5,062 bases of DNA from Mucilaginibacter sp. UBA4741 (GCA_002403905.1 DHIR01000179.1:3092-8153); one strand, 5' to 3'. Positions 1 to 5,062 are shown, counted from the first letter of the stretch. Notes: generated by a model not told the origin, from the letters alone. Translations and numbers: made by a program.

Positions 1-408
1 GGATAATATAGCTTGCTGGTCGTTCAGGATATCCCTGATGTATGCCGGCAAATACTCTTCGTTTAAAGCAGACTGGTAAGCTTTTTTAATGGCGTCTTCG
101 CCAAACTCGCAATCTTCTAAAATGCTTTTTTCGCTATGGCCGGTAAAAGCCGCCCTAACTTCAAGCCAGGTACGATGTATGGTACCGCTTATTGAAGTGG
201 TATTATCCGCATCGGCCCCTAACACCTGCACTTCTTCGGTTAAAGTTGATTTAAATTGCTGGCTCTCTAATATCTTATTATTAAAAACAGATACCAATTC
301 GCCGTCATCCTTAGTTTCCTTAATGGCGTTTTCATAACCTTTAATACGGTCATTGTTAATTTGAACCAGGTCGTTCAAAGTTTCGATTGTTGCTTTATTG
401 TTTTCCAT
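1..408 (-). CDS. PA2169 family four-helix-bundle protein (DUF2383), 3' end cut by window
   Basis: The frame runs open for 136 codons from the ATG at 408 to the window edge with no stop, so the C-terminus is missing; I recall the family as roughly 150 residues, so most of the protein is present. It is almost wholly helical and acidic. Predicted helices lie at about residues 5-31, 34-64, 75-90, 93-116 and from 118 on. The region around residues 75-81 (GTIHRTW) and the acidic stretch ILEDCEFGED at 96-105 look like the conserved core of PA2169/DUF2383 proteins. There is no signal peptide or membrane segment, so it should be cytoplasmic. The biochemical role of the family is unknown; the fold resembles ferritin-like bundles, but metal binding cannot be shown here. 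A consensus promoter lies upstream in the gap to the small membrane-peptide gene, predicting a leader of about 30-35 bases without a clear Shine-Dalgarno. Family assignment is by recognition, not by a search. Confidence 0.85.
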   Translation of the reverse strand, partial: MENNKATIETLNDLVQINNDRIKGYENAIKETKDDGELVSVFNNKILESQQFKSTLTEEVQVLGADADNTTSISGTIHRTWLEVRAAFTGHSEKSILEDCEFGEDAIKKAYQSALNEEYLPAYIRDILNDQQAILS

Positions 409-447
409 TTTAATAGTTATTTATTATGGATGTAACCAAAAGCGAGC

Positions 448-480
448 CAAAATTAACCAAAGAGAAATTTAATTTCAAAA
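448..480 (-). promoter_or_regulatory. Bacteroidota-type promoter for the DUF2383 gene
   Basis: Read on the minus strand, TTTTG (480 down to 476) is followed after 20 bases by TAATTTTG (455 down to 448). This matches the Bacteroidota primary sigma consensus (TTTG, about 19-20 bases, TAnnTTTG) in both boxes and in spacing. The predicted transcription start is near 441-443, giving a leader of about 33 bases. The -33 box begins 6 bases beyond the stop codon of the upstream small gene, so the DUF2383 gene can be transcribed independently. It is the best-formed promoter in the window. Confidence 0.65.
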
Positions 481-485
481 ATTAG

Positions 486-656
486 TTATTTGCTACCACC
501 GGTAAACATCGAAAAGATCCAGATAATAATACCAATTACTATTACTACAGCTAAAATGCCTACAAACGCACCTGCTTTAAATATGCCGCCAATAACAGAA
601 CAACTGCTTAAGGCCATCATGGCCAAAAGAATAAGGGATATGTTTAATTTTTTCAT
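486..656 (-). CDS. small lipoprotein-like membrane peptide, 56 residues
   Basis: ATG at 656, stop at 486-488. The N-terminus has two lysines, a hydrophobic stretch and LSSC, with the cysteine at residue 19: a plausible lipobox for signal peptidase II. A second strongly hydrophobic segment follows at about residues 30-49, and the tail is short and basic (GGSK). The product would be a lipid-anchored or doubly hydrophobic inner-membrane peptide. Short proteins of this design (signal peptide, cysteine, GGIFKAG-like turn, one membrane helix) are common in Bacteroidota; as I recall, databases sometimes label them phosphatidate cytidylyltransferase, which cannot be right at this length. The function is unknown. 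It lies 77 bases upstream of the DUF2383 gene in the same direction. I found no clear -7/-33 pair for it. The coding call rests on coherent signal-peptide and membrane architecture; there is no independent support. Confidence 0.75.
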   Translation of the reverse strand: MKKLNISLILLAMMALSSCSVIGGIFKAGAFVGILAVVIVIGIIIWIFSMFTGGSK

Positions 657-813
657 GGGTTAAAGTGTTTACAATTGGCATACAATAACTAAGCCTTTTT
701 AATATCCGCTTTGCGGGATAAGCGCGTGCTTACAACAATGTATAGCAATAGCTACACCGGTATCCTTTATTTAGAAATTGATTTATTATTCCCTGATAAT
801 TGAGGCAGATAAC

Positions 814-821
814 TAATTTTG
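814..821 (+). promoter_or_regulatory. TAnnTTTG -7 element directly before the ABC ATPase gene
   Basis: TAATTTTG matches the Bacteroidota -7 consensus and ends 5 bases before the ATG at 827. No convincing -33 TTG is seen at the usual distance. If used, transcription would begin at or within a few bases of the start codon, giving a leaderless mRNA. It would also exclude the in-frame upstream TTG at 800 as a start. Confidence 0.5.
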
Positions 822-826
822 GCGCT

Positions 827-2332
827 ATGGCATCTCCTATCTTTTCTATCCGGCAGGTAAGCGTTCGGTTTTTAAATAATGTATTGTTTAATCAATTAAA
901 TTTTACAGTAAATAAAGGCGAGAACTGGGCACTGGTAGGCGAAAGCGGCTCTGGCAAAAGCACATTGCTGCAAACCATAGCCGGAAATTTCAATATAACC
1001 GGCGGCGAGATCAGGTATCATTTCTTTGAAGATTATTTAGCGCAACACCCCGGCAATCCCGATCATTTAACACATCATAAACTGGTTGCAATAGTTGAGG
1101 CTAAGCATCATTTTAAAAATCTATCAAACACAGGCGATTTTTATTATCAGCAACGCTATAATTCATCGGATAGTGAAGATGCTTTAACGGTTGCCGAATA
1201 TCTGCACACCATTAAACCCGCGCCACAACCTAATATTTACTGGCATTTTGATAAGATCATTGCTACCCTAAAATTGGATCAGTTAAGTGATAAGCAGTTG
1301 ATCAAACTATCAAACGGCGAAACCAAACGATTAAGAATTGCCGCGGCTCTTTTAAAAAATCCGGTTTTATTGCTGATGGATAGCCCGTTAACCGGGCTTG
1401 ATGTGCAAACGCGTAAAGAATTTAATGGTGTTATAAACGAGATAACCAAATCGGGCATTACCGTGGTAATGGCTACATCGCCTTATGAAATACCGGATGC
1501 GATAACCAATGTAGCCGGATTGAAGAGTGGTGTTATTACTAATTCGATAGCCAAGGCTGATTTTAAACCTGAGCTGGTTGAACCAAAACAGGATGATAAT
1601 ATTGATAAAGATGAGTTACGCTCATTATTAAATACGCATAATACTGAATCTGATTACCAACAGATCATCAGCATGAATAATGTACACGTTAAATATGGCA
1701 GCAATGTTATTTTAAATGAGGTAGACTGGCAGGTTAACCCCGGCGATAGGTGGGCGCTGCTTGGACATAACGGCGCGGGCAAATCAACCTTATTAAGTTT
1801 AATAAATGGCGATAACCCACAGGCTTACGCTAATGATATTATCCTGTTTGATAAAAAGCGCGGCACCGGCGAAAGCATCTGGGATATTAAAAAGAAGATA
1901 GGCTTTGTATCGCCCGAGCTGCACCAGTATTTTCCTACAGATAATAGTTGTTTACAGATAATCGAATCGGGCTATTATGATACGCTGGGGTTATTCAGGC
2001 CAAGCAATAAAGAAAAAGCCGAAACCGCTTTACGCTGGATGAGGGCATTAGAGATAGATAAATACGCCCGCACCCTATTAAAAAACATTCCCGCCAGTGC
2101 GCAGCGACTATGCCTGCTGGCCCGGGCCTTAATAAAGAACCCTCCCCTGCTAATATTTGATGAACCTTGCCAGGGAATGGACAGCCACCAGCAGCAACAT
2201 TTTAAAAATTTGGTTGATACCATTTGCAGCTTGAGTAAGGTTACTTTAATATATGTAACCCATTACCAGCATGAAATTCCGGAGAGTGTGGATAAGGTTT
2301 TGAAGTTGGAAAAGGGGGAAGTGGTGGTGTAA
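827..2332 (+). CDS. ModF-like double ABC ATPase with one consensus and one degenerate ATP site
   Basis: A soluble 501-residue protein with two ABC ATPase domains and no membrane segments, resembling ModF/PhrA-type ATPases. NBD1 (about 1-235): Walker A GESGSGKST at 38-46, signature LSNGE at 161-165, Walker B LLLMDSP at 181-187, D-loop GLD at 190-192. NBD2 (about 280-501): Walker A GHNGAGKST at 313-321, Walker B LLIFDEP at 441-447, D-loop GMD, switch histidine H479. NBD1 has Ser186 in place of the catalytic Glu and no His at the switch (ATSPY, 216-220). The NBD2 signature position reads IPASAQ (421-426) instead of LSGGQ. I chose the ATG at 827 over an in-frame TTG at 800 because the -7 element sits between them and homology-like sequence begins after the ATG. 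No molybdate permease genes are nearby, so a transport role is unproven; a regulatory or repair-type ATPase is equally possible. Fold assignment is secure, biological role is not. Confidence 0.9.
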   Translation: MASPIFSIRQVSVRFLNNVLFNQLNFTVNKGENWALVGESGSGKSTLLQTIAGNFNITGGEIRYHFFEDYLAQHPGNPDHLTHHKLVAIVEAKHHFKNLSNTGDFYYQQRYNSSDSEDALTVAEYLHTIKPAPQPNIYWHFDKIIATLKLDQLSDKQLIKLSNGETKRLRIAAALLKNPVLLLMDSPLTGLDVQTRKEFNGVINEITKSGITVVMATSPYEIPDAITNVAGLKSGVITNSIAKADFKPELVEPKQDDNIDKDELRSLLNTHNTESDYQQIISMNNVHVKYGSNVILNEVDWQVNPGDRWALLGHNGAGKSTLLSLINGDNPQAYANDIILFDKKRGTGESIWDIKKKIGFVSPELHQYFPTDNSCLQIIESGYYDTLGLFRPSNKEKAETALRWMRALEIDKYARTLLKNIPASAQRLCLLARALIKNPPLLIFDEPCQGMDSHQQQHFKNLVDTICSLSKVTLIYVTHYQHEIPESVDKVLKLEKGEVVV

Positions 2333-2381
2333 TCGCAAATGTTAATAAAATTCTGATAGTTTAATTTACAGTATTAATTAG

Positions 2382-2389
2382 TAAATTTG
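2382..2389 (+). promoter_or_regulatory. TAnnTTTG -7 element directly before the toxin-antitoxin operon
   Basis: TAAATTTG is an exact match to TAnnTTTG and ends 5 bases before the antitoxin ATG at 2395. Only a weak GTTT (2359-2362) lies about 19 bases upstream as a possible -33 box. It predicts a near-leaderless operon mRNA. The AT-rich stretch from 2341 to 2381 would be the natural place for autoregulation by the antitoxin or the complex, but I see no convincing inverted repeat. Confidence 0.55.
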
Positions 2390-2394
2390 GTATT

Positions 2395-2634
2395 ATGATA
2401 CGCACTATATTAAAATCCGACAAGAATAGCCTAACGCTTGAGTTACCGAACGATATGGTTGGGAAGTTAATTGAAGTGATCGCTTTTGAAGTAGATAAAG
2501 CCGAGACACCTATTTACATTGAAGCAGTAGAAAAATCAGAAAAAATTGCGGCAATTGATAAAGTGCTAAGTAAGTATCGTGTAAATCTGTCCGGCTTTAA
2601 ATTTAACAGGGACGAGGCTAACGATTATGATTAA
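2395..2634 (+). CDS. putative antitoxin of a PIN-toxin (VapBC-type) module
   Basis: A 79-residue acidic protein immediately upstream of, and overlapping, a PIN-domain gene, the usual order for antitoxin then toxin. The N-terminal half (residues 3-34) alternates short strands with the LPNDMVGKLIEVIAF element, which resembles the swapped-hairpin AbrB/MazE-like DNA-binding fold seen in short Bacteroidota antitoxins. Residues 42-62 are a likely helix, and the tail FKFNRDEANDYD (68-79) looks like the toxin-neutralising C-terminal segment shared by such antitoxins. Expected role: neutralise the downstream ribonuclease and repress its own promoter; both are inferred from family and context. The start is the first ATG, 5 bases after a -7 element. 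The stop overlaps the next gene by 8 bases, consistent with translational coupling. The exact antitoxin family is not certain. Confidence 0.82.
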   Translation: MIRTILKSDKNSLTLELPNDMVGKLIEVIAFEVDKAETPIYIEAVEKSEKIAAIDKVLSKYRVNLSGFKFNRDEANDYD

Positions 2635-3028
2635 GGTAGCCATTGATACCAATGTACTTATTTATCTTCATGACACCGAGCTATCATATAAAAGAGAAAA
2701 GGCAAATGAACTTATTTCTATAAATCCTGTAATTTGCGCCCAGGTTATAAGTGAATATCTTAACGTATGTCATAAACGGTTAAAAATAACCAAGCAAGAT
2801 TCGCTTAACTCACTAATGGCATGGCTTCCTTATTGCGAACTGTCAGTTTTTGGGTCTGTTATTTACACTAAATCGATGGGGCTTATTCAAAAATATCAGT
2901 TTCAGATGTTTGATGCAATCATTGTTTCTTCTGCTTTACTTTCTGATTGTGAAATTTTATACTCAGAAGACATGCAACATAATTTAATTGTAGAGAAACA
3001 GCTAAAAATTGTAAATCCTTTTATTTAA
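2627..3028 (+). CDS. vapC: PIN-domain ribonuclease toxin, VapC-like
   Basis: A 133-residue single-domain PIN protein. The N-terminal strand VAIDTNVLIYL carries the first metal-binding acid, Asp7. Glu43 in ISEYLNV is the second, Asp96 in MFDAIIVSSAL the third, and Asp115 in YSEDMQ the fourth, so the full acidic quartet for Mg2+/Mn2+-dependent RNA cleavage appears intact. Length is normal for VapC. PIN toxins of this class usually cut tRNA or rRNA and halt translation; the target here cannot be read from sequence. The ATG lies inside the last codons of the antitoxin gene (shared ATGATTAA, 2627-2634), and a GAGG at 2614-2617 sits 9 bases before it, one of the few Shine-Dalgarno-like sequences in the window. 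Expression is therefore probably coupled to the antitoxin. No inactivating change is visible. Confidence 0.9.
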   Translation: MIKVAIDTNVLIYLHDTELSYKREKANELISINPVICAQVISEYLNVCHKRLKITKQDSLNSLMAWLPYCELSVFGSVIYTKSMGLIQKYQFQMFDAIIVSSALLSDCEILYSEDMQHNLIVEKQLKIVNPFI

Positions 3029-3240
3029 ACCTTCGAACAATCCTCTCTTCCCTAAAAAAATCACACTAACCCTACAATCAAATAAATCAGCGATTCAGAC
3101 AAAAAAATCGTATATTTGATAGAGGCCGTACACCAGCTTTAACCACCCAAAATTTCCAAATCCTATTTTCTAAATTTCGCCTTTGTTCTTTGATAGCAAT
3201 CATTAAGAAATTGATATTCAATTATTTAATTAAAAATATT
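3029..3240 (+). other. non-coding spacer after the toxin gene, holding an isolated promoter-like element
   Basis: No gene is supported here. The stretch is AT-rich. It has no obvious hairpin-plus-T-run terminator after the toxin stop codon, although A-runs occur near 3054 and 3101. Its only notable signals are an exact TATATTTG at 3111-3118 and a TTTGTTCTTTGA string at 3182-3193, which recalls sequences preceding rRNA operons in Bacteroidota but has no RNA gene after it. The repeat array begins immediately afterwards. Confidence 0.6.
3111..3118 (+). promoter_or_regulatory. orphan -7-like promoter element facing the repeat array
   Basis: TATATTTG is identical to the -7 element in front of mqnC, and both are preceded by ATCG. 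No start codon lies just downstream, unlike the other -7-like elements on this strand. A transcript from about 3124 would run through the 42-bp repeats towards mqnC. No clear -33 box is seen, so this may be a chance match in AT-rich DNA. Confidence 0.3.
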
Positions 3241-3434
3241 ACTACCGGCAAAACCTTTAATACCCGATAAATGCCAATTTTTACTACCGGCATTATGCCT
3301 GATGCCCGATAAATGGTCTTTTTTACTACCGGTATTAGAGCCTATACCTGGAAAACGGTGTTTTTTACTACCGGCTTAACTACTAATGTCGGTGTGATTT
3401 TTTTACAAACGGCAGATCGATCTGCCCGCTAAAG
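3241..3434 (+). repeat. imperfect 42-bp tandem repeat array: four phased units plus a shortened fifth
   Basis: ACTACCGG recurs at 3241, 3283, 3325 and 3367, exactly 42 bp apart. Units 1/2 and units 2/3 each agree at about 30 of 42 positions. Conserved parts are unit positions 1-10, most of 20-33 (CCCGATAAATG in units 1 and 2) and a closing T5-6 tract; positions 11-19 vary. A fifth, shorter copy starts at 3405 (ACAAACGGCA, then TGCCCGCTAAAG). Within units, positions 7-11 and 20-24 form inverted arms: GGCAT/ATGCC in unit 2 (3289-3293, 3302-3306) and GGTAT/ATACC in unit 3 (3331-3335, 3344-3348). Units 1 and 4 pair only partly. The array fills the space directly upstream of the mqnC promoter. I do not recognise it as a named family; it could be a multi-site operator, a structured RNA or a dispersed intergenic repeat. 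Confidence 0.85.
3411..3426. promoter_or_regulatory. perfect 16-bp palindrome in the fifth repeat unit, candidate operator for mqnC
   Basis: GGCAGATCGATCTGCC is identical to its own reverse complement over all 16 bases. Its outer arms, GGCA and TGCC followed by CG, align with the inverted arms of the 42-bp units, so it seems to be a more symmetric version of the same motif. Its centre is about 42 bp before the mqnC -7 element and about 50-53 bp before the predicted transcription start, a position typical for an activator site. The binding protein is unknown. Confidence 0.5.
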
Positions 3435-3459
3435 TAATCAGCAATTATCTACAATATCG

Positions 3460-3467
3460 TATATTTG
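3460..3467 (+). promoter_or_regulatory. TAnnTTTG -7 element directly before mqnC
   Basis: TATATTTG is an exact consensus match ending 4 bases before the mqnC ATG at 3472. No recognisable -33 TTG lies 19-20 bases upstream, which fits a promoter that depends on an activator bound further up, though that is inference. The mRNA is predicted to be leaderless or nearly so. Confidence 0.6.
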
Positions 3468-3471
3468 CCTT

Positions 3472-4596
3472 ATGAATACTGCCGATCTGTTACAGCGTGC
3501 TTCGCGGTTTGAATTTTTAAGTATTGAGGAAGGCGTTTACCTGCACCACAACGCGTCAACAGCCGACTTAATGTATGTGGCCAACGAGCTGCGTAAAAAG
3601 CAAGTGCCGCATGGTAAAGTAACCTGGCAGATAGACCGTAATGTTAATACCACCAACGTTTGTATAGCCAATTGCAAATTTTGCAACTTCTTTCGTCGCC
3701 CCGGTCATGAGGATAGCTATATAACTGATATTGAAACGTATAAACAAAAGATAGAAGAAACCTTCCGGTTAGGCGGCGATCAGCTTTTATTACAAGGCGG
3801 CCACCACCCTGACTTAGGTTTAAAATTCTATACTGATCTGTTCAGCGAATTAAAAAAACTATATCCAACGCTTAAACTACACTCCTTAGGTCCACCGGAG
3901 ATTGCGCACGTTGCAAAACTGGAGAACATGAGCCATATTGATGTATTGCGTGCCATGAAGGAATCAGGGTTGGATTCACTACCCGGTGCCGGTGCAGAAA
4001 TATTGAACGATCGTGTACGCCGCCTGATATCAAAAGGTAAATGCGGCGGTAAAGAATGGCTGGATGTTATGCGCGCGGCACATCAGCTTAACCTGCCAAG
4101 CTCGGCCACGATGATGTTTGGGCACGTAGAAACTATTGAAGAGCGTTTTGAGCATCTGGTTTGGATCCGCGAGGTACAGTCAGAAAAACCCGAGGGGCAT
4201 TATGGATTTATAGCCTTCATCCCCTGGCCATTCCAGGATGACGGCACGCTATTGCGCAAAGTGCGCGGCATCACCAACAATGTAACCGGCGATGAGTATA
4301 TCCGCATGATAGCTTTAAGCCGTATCATGTTGCCAAACATTAAAAACATACAGGCCTCGTGGCTAACCGTAGGTAAGCAGGTTGCCCAGATCTGTTTAAA
4401 CGCGGGCGCTAATGATTTTGGTTCTATCATGATCGAAGAGAACGTGGTATCCGCCGCAGGCGCGCCGCACCGCTTTACAGCCAAAGGTATACAGGATTCT
4501 ATAATAGCTGCCGGATTTGAGCCGCAGCTCCGTAATCAAAAATACGAGTGGCGTGATGTGCCTGCGCAATTAGAAGAGCAGGTGATAAACTATTAA
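3472..4596 (+). CDS. mqnC: cyclic dehypoxanthinyl futalosine synthase (radical SAM), menaquinone biosynthesis
   Basis: A 374-residue radical SAM enzyme, full length for MqnC. The [4Fe-4S]/SAM motif CIANCKFC places the cluster cysteines at 64, 68 and 71 (CX3CX2C), following the family-typical stretch VPHGKVTWQIDRNVN (45-59). Further conserved-looking segments are QGGHHPDL (108-115), LPGAGAEI (170-177), SATMMFGHVET (211-221) and FIPWPFQ (249-255). MqnC cyclises dehypoxanthine futalosine to its cyclic form in the futalosine route to menaquinone, in the cytoplasm. The upstream context of the cysteine motif separates it from the related aminofutalosine synthase MqnE. No other mqn gene is in the window, so the pathway must be scattered. 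The start is the only sensible ATG, just after a -7 element. The 42-bp repeat array and palindrome lie immediately upstream and may regulate it. It ends 94 bases before scpB. Confidence 0.95.
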   Translation: MNTADLLQRASRFEFLSIEEGVYLHHNASTADLMYVANELRKKQVPHGKVTWQIDRNVNTTNVCIANCKFCNFFRRPGHEDSYITDIETYKQKIEETFRLGGDQLLLQGGHHPDLGLKFYTDLFSELKKLYPTLKLHSLGPPEIAHVAKLENMSHIDVLRAMKESGLDSLPGAGAEILNDRVRRLISKGKCGGKEWLDVMRAAHQLNLPSSATMMFGHVETIEERFEHLVWIREVQSEKPEGHYGFIAFIPWPFQDDGTLLRKVRGITNNVTGDEYIRMIALSRIMLPNIKNIQASWLTVGKQVAQICLNAGANDFGSIMIEENVVSAAGAPHRFTAKGIQDSIIAAGFEPQLRNQKYEWRDVPAQLEEQVINY

Positions 4597-4653
4597 TTTT
4601 TCACTACAATTGTGACAGCATACTTAGTTTTCCAGCTTTTTTTTAAATAAAAC

Positions 4654-4683
4654 TTGCTACACCTGCCGGGAATACTAAATTTA
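4654..4683 (+). promoter_or_regulatory. probable promoter for scpB
   Basis: TTG (4654-4656), then 19 bases, then TAAATTTA (4676-4683), one mismatch from TAnnTTTG and with the correct spacing. The element ends 7 bases before the scpB ATG at 4691, so any leader would be only a few bases. It suggests scpB is transcribed separately from mqnC, although read-through is possible because no strong terminator is visible between them. Confidence 0.5.
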
Positions 4684-4690
4684 CCGAACA

Positions 4691-5062
4691 ATGGAAAATC
4701 CGGAATTGTATATAGAAGCGTTAGTTTTTGCATCCGAGCAAAGCATTCGTATCGAAGAGATATTGTATTGCTTACAGGCAACCTTCGAGCGGGATTTTAC
4801 AATTGAGGAAGTAAGCGCGAGCCTGGCAAATATTAAAGCTAAATACTCATCTGAAAATTTAGCTATTGAATTGATTAATGTAAACAATGGGTACCAGTTT
4901 TTAACCAAGAAAACTTATCACCCGGTTATTAGCCTTTTGCAACTGCAGCGATCAAAAAAGAAGTTGAGCCAAGCCGCTTTAGAAACATTGGCAATTATAG
5001 CCTACAAGCAGCCTGTAACTAAAACTGATGTAGAACAGATACGTGGTGTAAACTGCGATTAT
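4691..5062 (+). CDS. scpB: segregation and condensation protein B, 3' end cut by window
   Basis: The frame is open from the ATG at 4691 to the window edge, 124 codons, roughly half or more of a typical ScpB. The segment KLSQAALETLAIIAYKQPVT (91-110), continuing into KTDVEQIRGVN, is a hallmark of ScpB and marks the second winged-helix domain. Residues 1-85 correspond to the first winged helix, including IEEILYCLQ (21-29) and GYQFLTKK (67-74). ScpB is a dimeric kleisin-interacting subunit that works with ScpA and SMC in chromosome condensation and segregation. The start is supported by the -7-like element just upstream and by the family's usual N-terminus. It follows mqnC by 94 bases with no evident functional link. 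Whether the C-terminal part is intact cannot be seen. Confidence 0.93.
   Translation, partial: MENPELYIEALVFASEQSIRIEEILYCLQATFERDFTIEEVSASLANIKAKYSSENLAIELINVNNGYQFLTKKTYHPVISLLQLQRSKKKLSQAALETLAIIAYKQPVTKTDVEQIRGVNCDY

Noticed and set aside
703..720. Hairpin TATCCGC-TTT-GCGGGATA as a terminator or operator
   Set aside because: A 7-bp stem with one bulged G and no T-run on either strand. It lies in a divergent spacer where no transcript should end; an isolated weak inverted repeat.
800..826. Upstream TTG start adding nine residues to the ABC ATPase
   Set aside because: The nine residues show no family resemblance, and a TAnnTTTG -7 element lies within this stretch, so a transcript from it would not include the TTG.
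3087..3203. Minus-strand 38-codon frame starting ATGATTGC
   Set aside because: Very short, no ribosome-binding or promoter signal, no recognisable domain; compatible with chance in AT-rich spacer.
3182..3216. rRNA-type promoter or leader suggested by TTTGTTCTTTGA
   Set aside because: No TAnnTTTG element at the right distance downstream and no RNA gene follows; the string alone is too weak.
3241..3366. Minus-strand reading of the same repeats
   Set aside because: Units 1 and 2 read open, but unit 3 brings an in-frame TAG and no convincing start exists.
3230..3379. Plus-strand open frame through the repeats giving a 14-residue peptide repeat (LLPA...PDK..F)
   Set aside because: It stays open mainly because 42 is a multiple of three. 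It has no start codon near its beginning, and differences between units fall at all codon positions and not mostly at the third, so a repeat-peptide gene is not supported.
3241..3434. CRISPR array
   Set aside because: The units are contiguous and diverged, with no identical repeats separated by unique spacers of constant size, and no cas gene is nearby.
4601..4650. Intrinsic terminator after mqnC (TCAC...GTGA followed by a T-run)
   Set aside because: The stem is only 4 bp and the T8 tract lies about 20 bases further on, so it does not form a proper intrinsic terminator.

Overview
The window looks like a chromosomal segment from a Bacteroidota bacterium, most likely of the Sphingobacteriaceae (Mucilaginibacter/Pedobacter type). 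The reasons are AT-rich spacers, almost no Shine-Dalgarno sequences, several matches to the Bacteroidota -7 promoter element TAnnTTTG, and protein types common in that group: a PA2169/DUF2383 four-helix protein, a ModF-like double ATPase, a futalosine-pathway MqnC and a short PIN-toxin antitoxin. The assignment is inference from sequence character; no marker gene is present.

Layout, left to right. Positions 1-656 carry two minus-strand genes: the DUF2383 protein (1-408, its 3' end beyond the left edge) and, upstream of it, a 56-residue lipoprotein-like membrane peptide (486-656). The DUF2383 gene has its own well-formed promoter in the 77-base gap. A divergent spacer (657-826) leads to a soluble double-ABC ATPase on the plus strand (827-2332). 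Its two ATP sites look unequal: one keeps the consensus residues and the other has lost them. A two-gene toxin-antitoxin module of VapBC type follows (2395-3028), with the genes overlapping by 8 bases.

Positions 3029-3471 hold no convincing gene. They contain an isolated TATATTTG promoter-like element (3111-3118) and then a striking array. Four units recur at exactly 42 bp, each opening with ACTACCGG, and a shorter fifth unit contains a perfect 16-bp palindrome (3411-3426) about 50 bp before the predicted mqnC transcription start. Then come mqnC (3472-4596), for a cyclisation step in futalosine-dependent menaquinone synthesis, and scpB (from 4691, running off the right edge), for a chromosome condensation subunit.

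The genes do not form one pathway; most appear to be independent units with their own promoters. Two themes stand out. First, the ABC gene, the antitoxin, mqnC and probably scpB each have a -7-like element ending only 4-7 bases before the start codon, which predicts leaderless or nearly leaderless mRNAs, while the DUF2383 gene has a normal leader. Second, the 42-bp array next to mqnC is the best candidate here for an undescribed element: a multi-site operator, a structured RNA, or a dispersed intergenic repeat.
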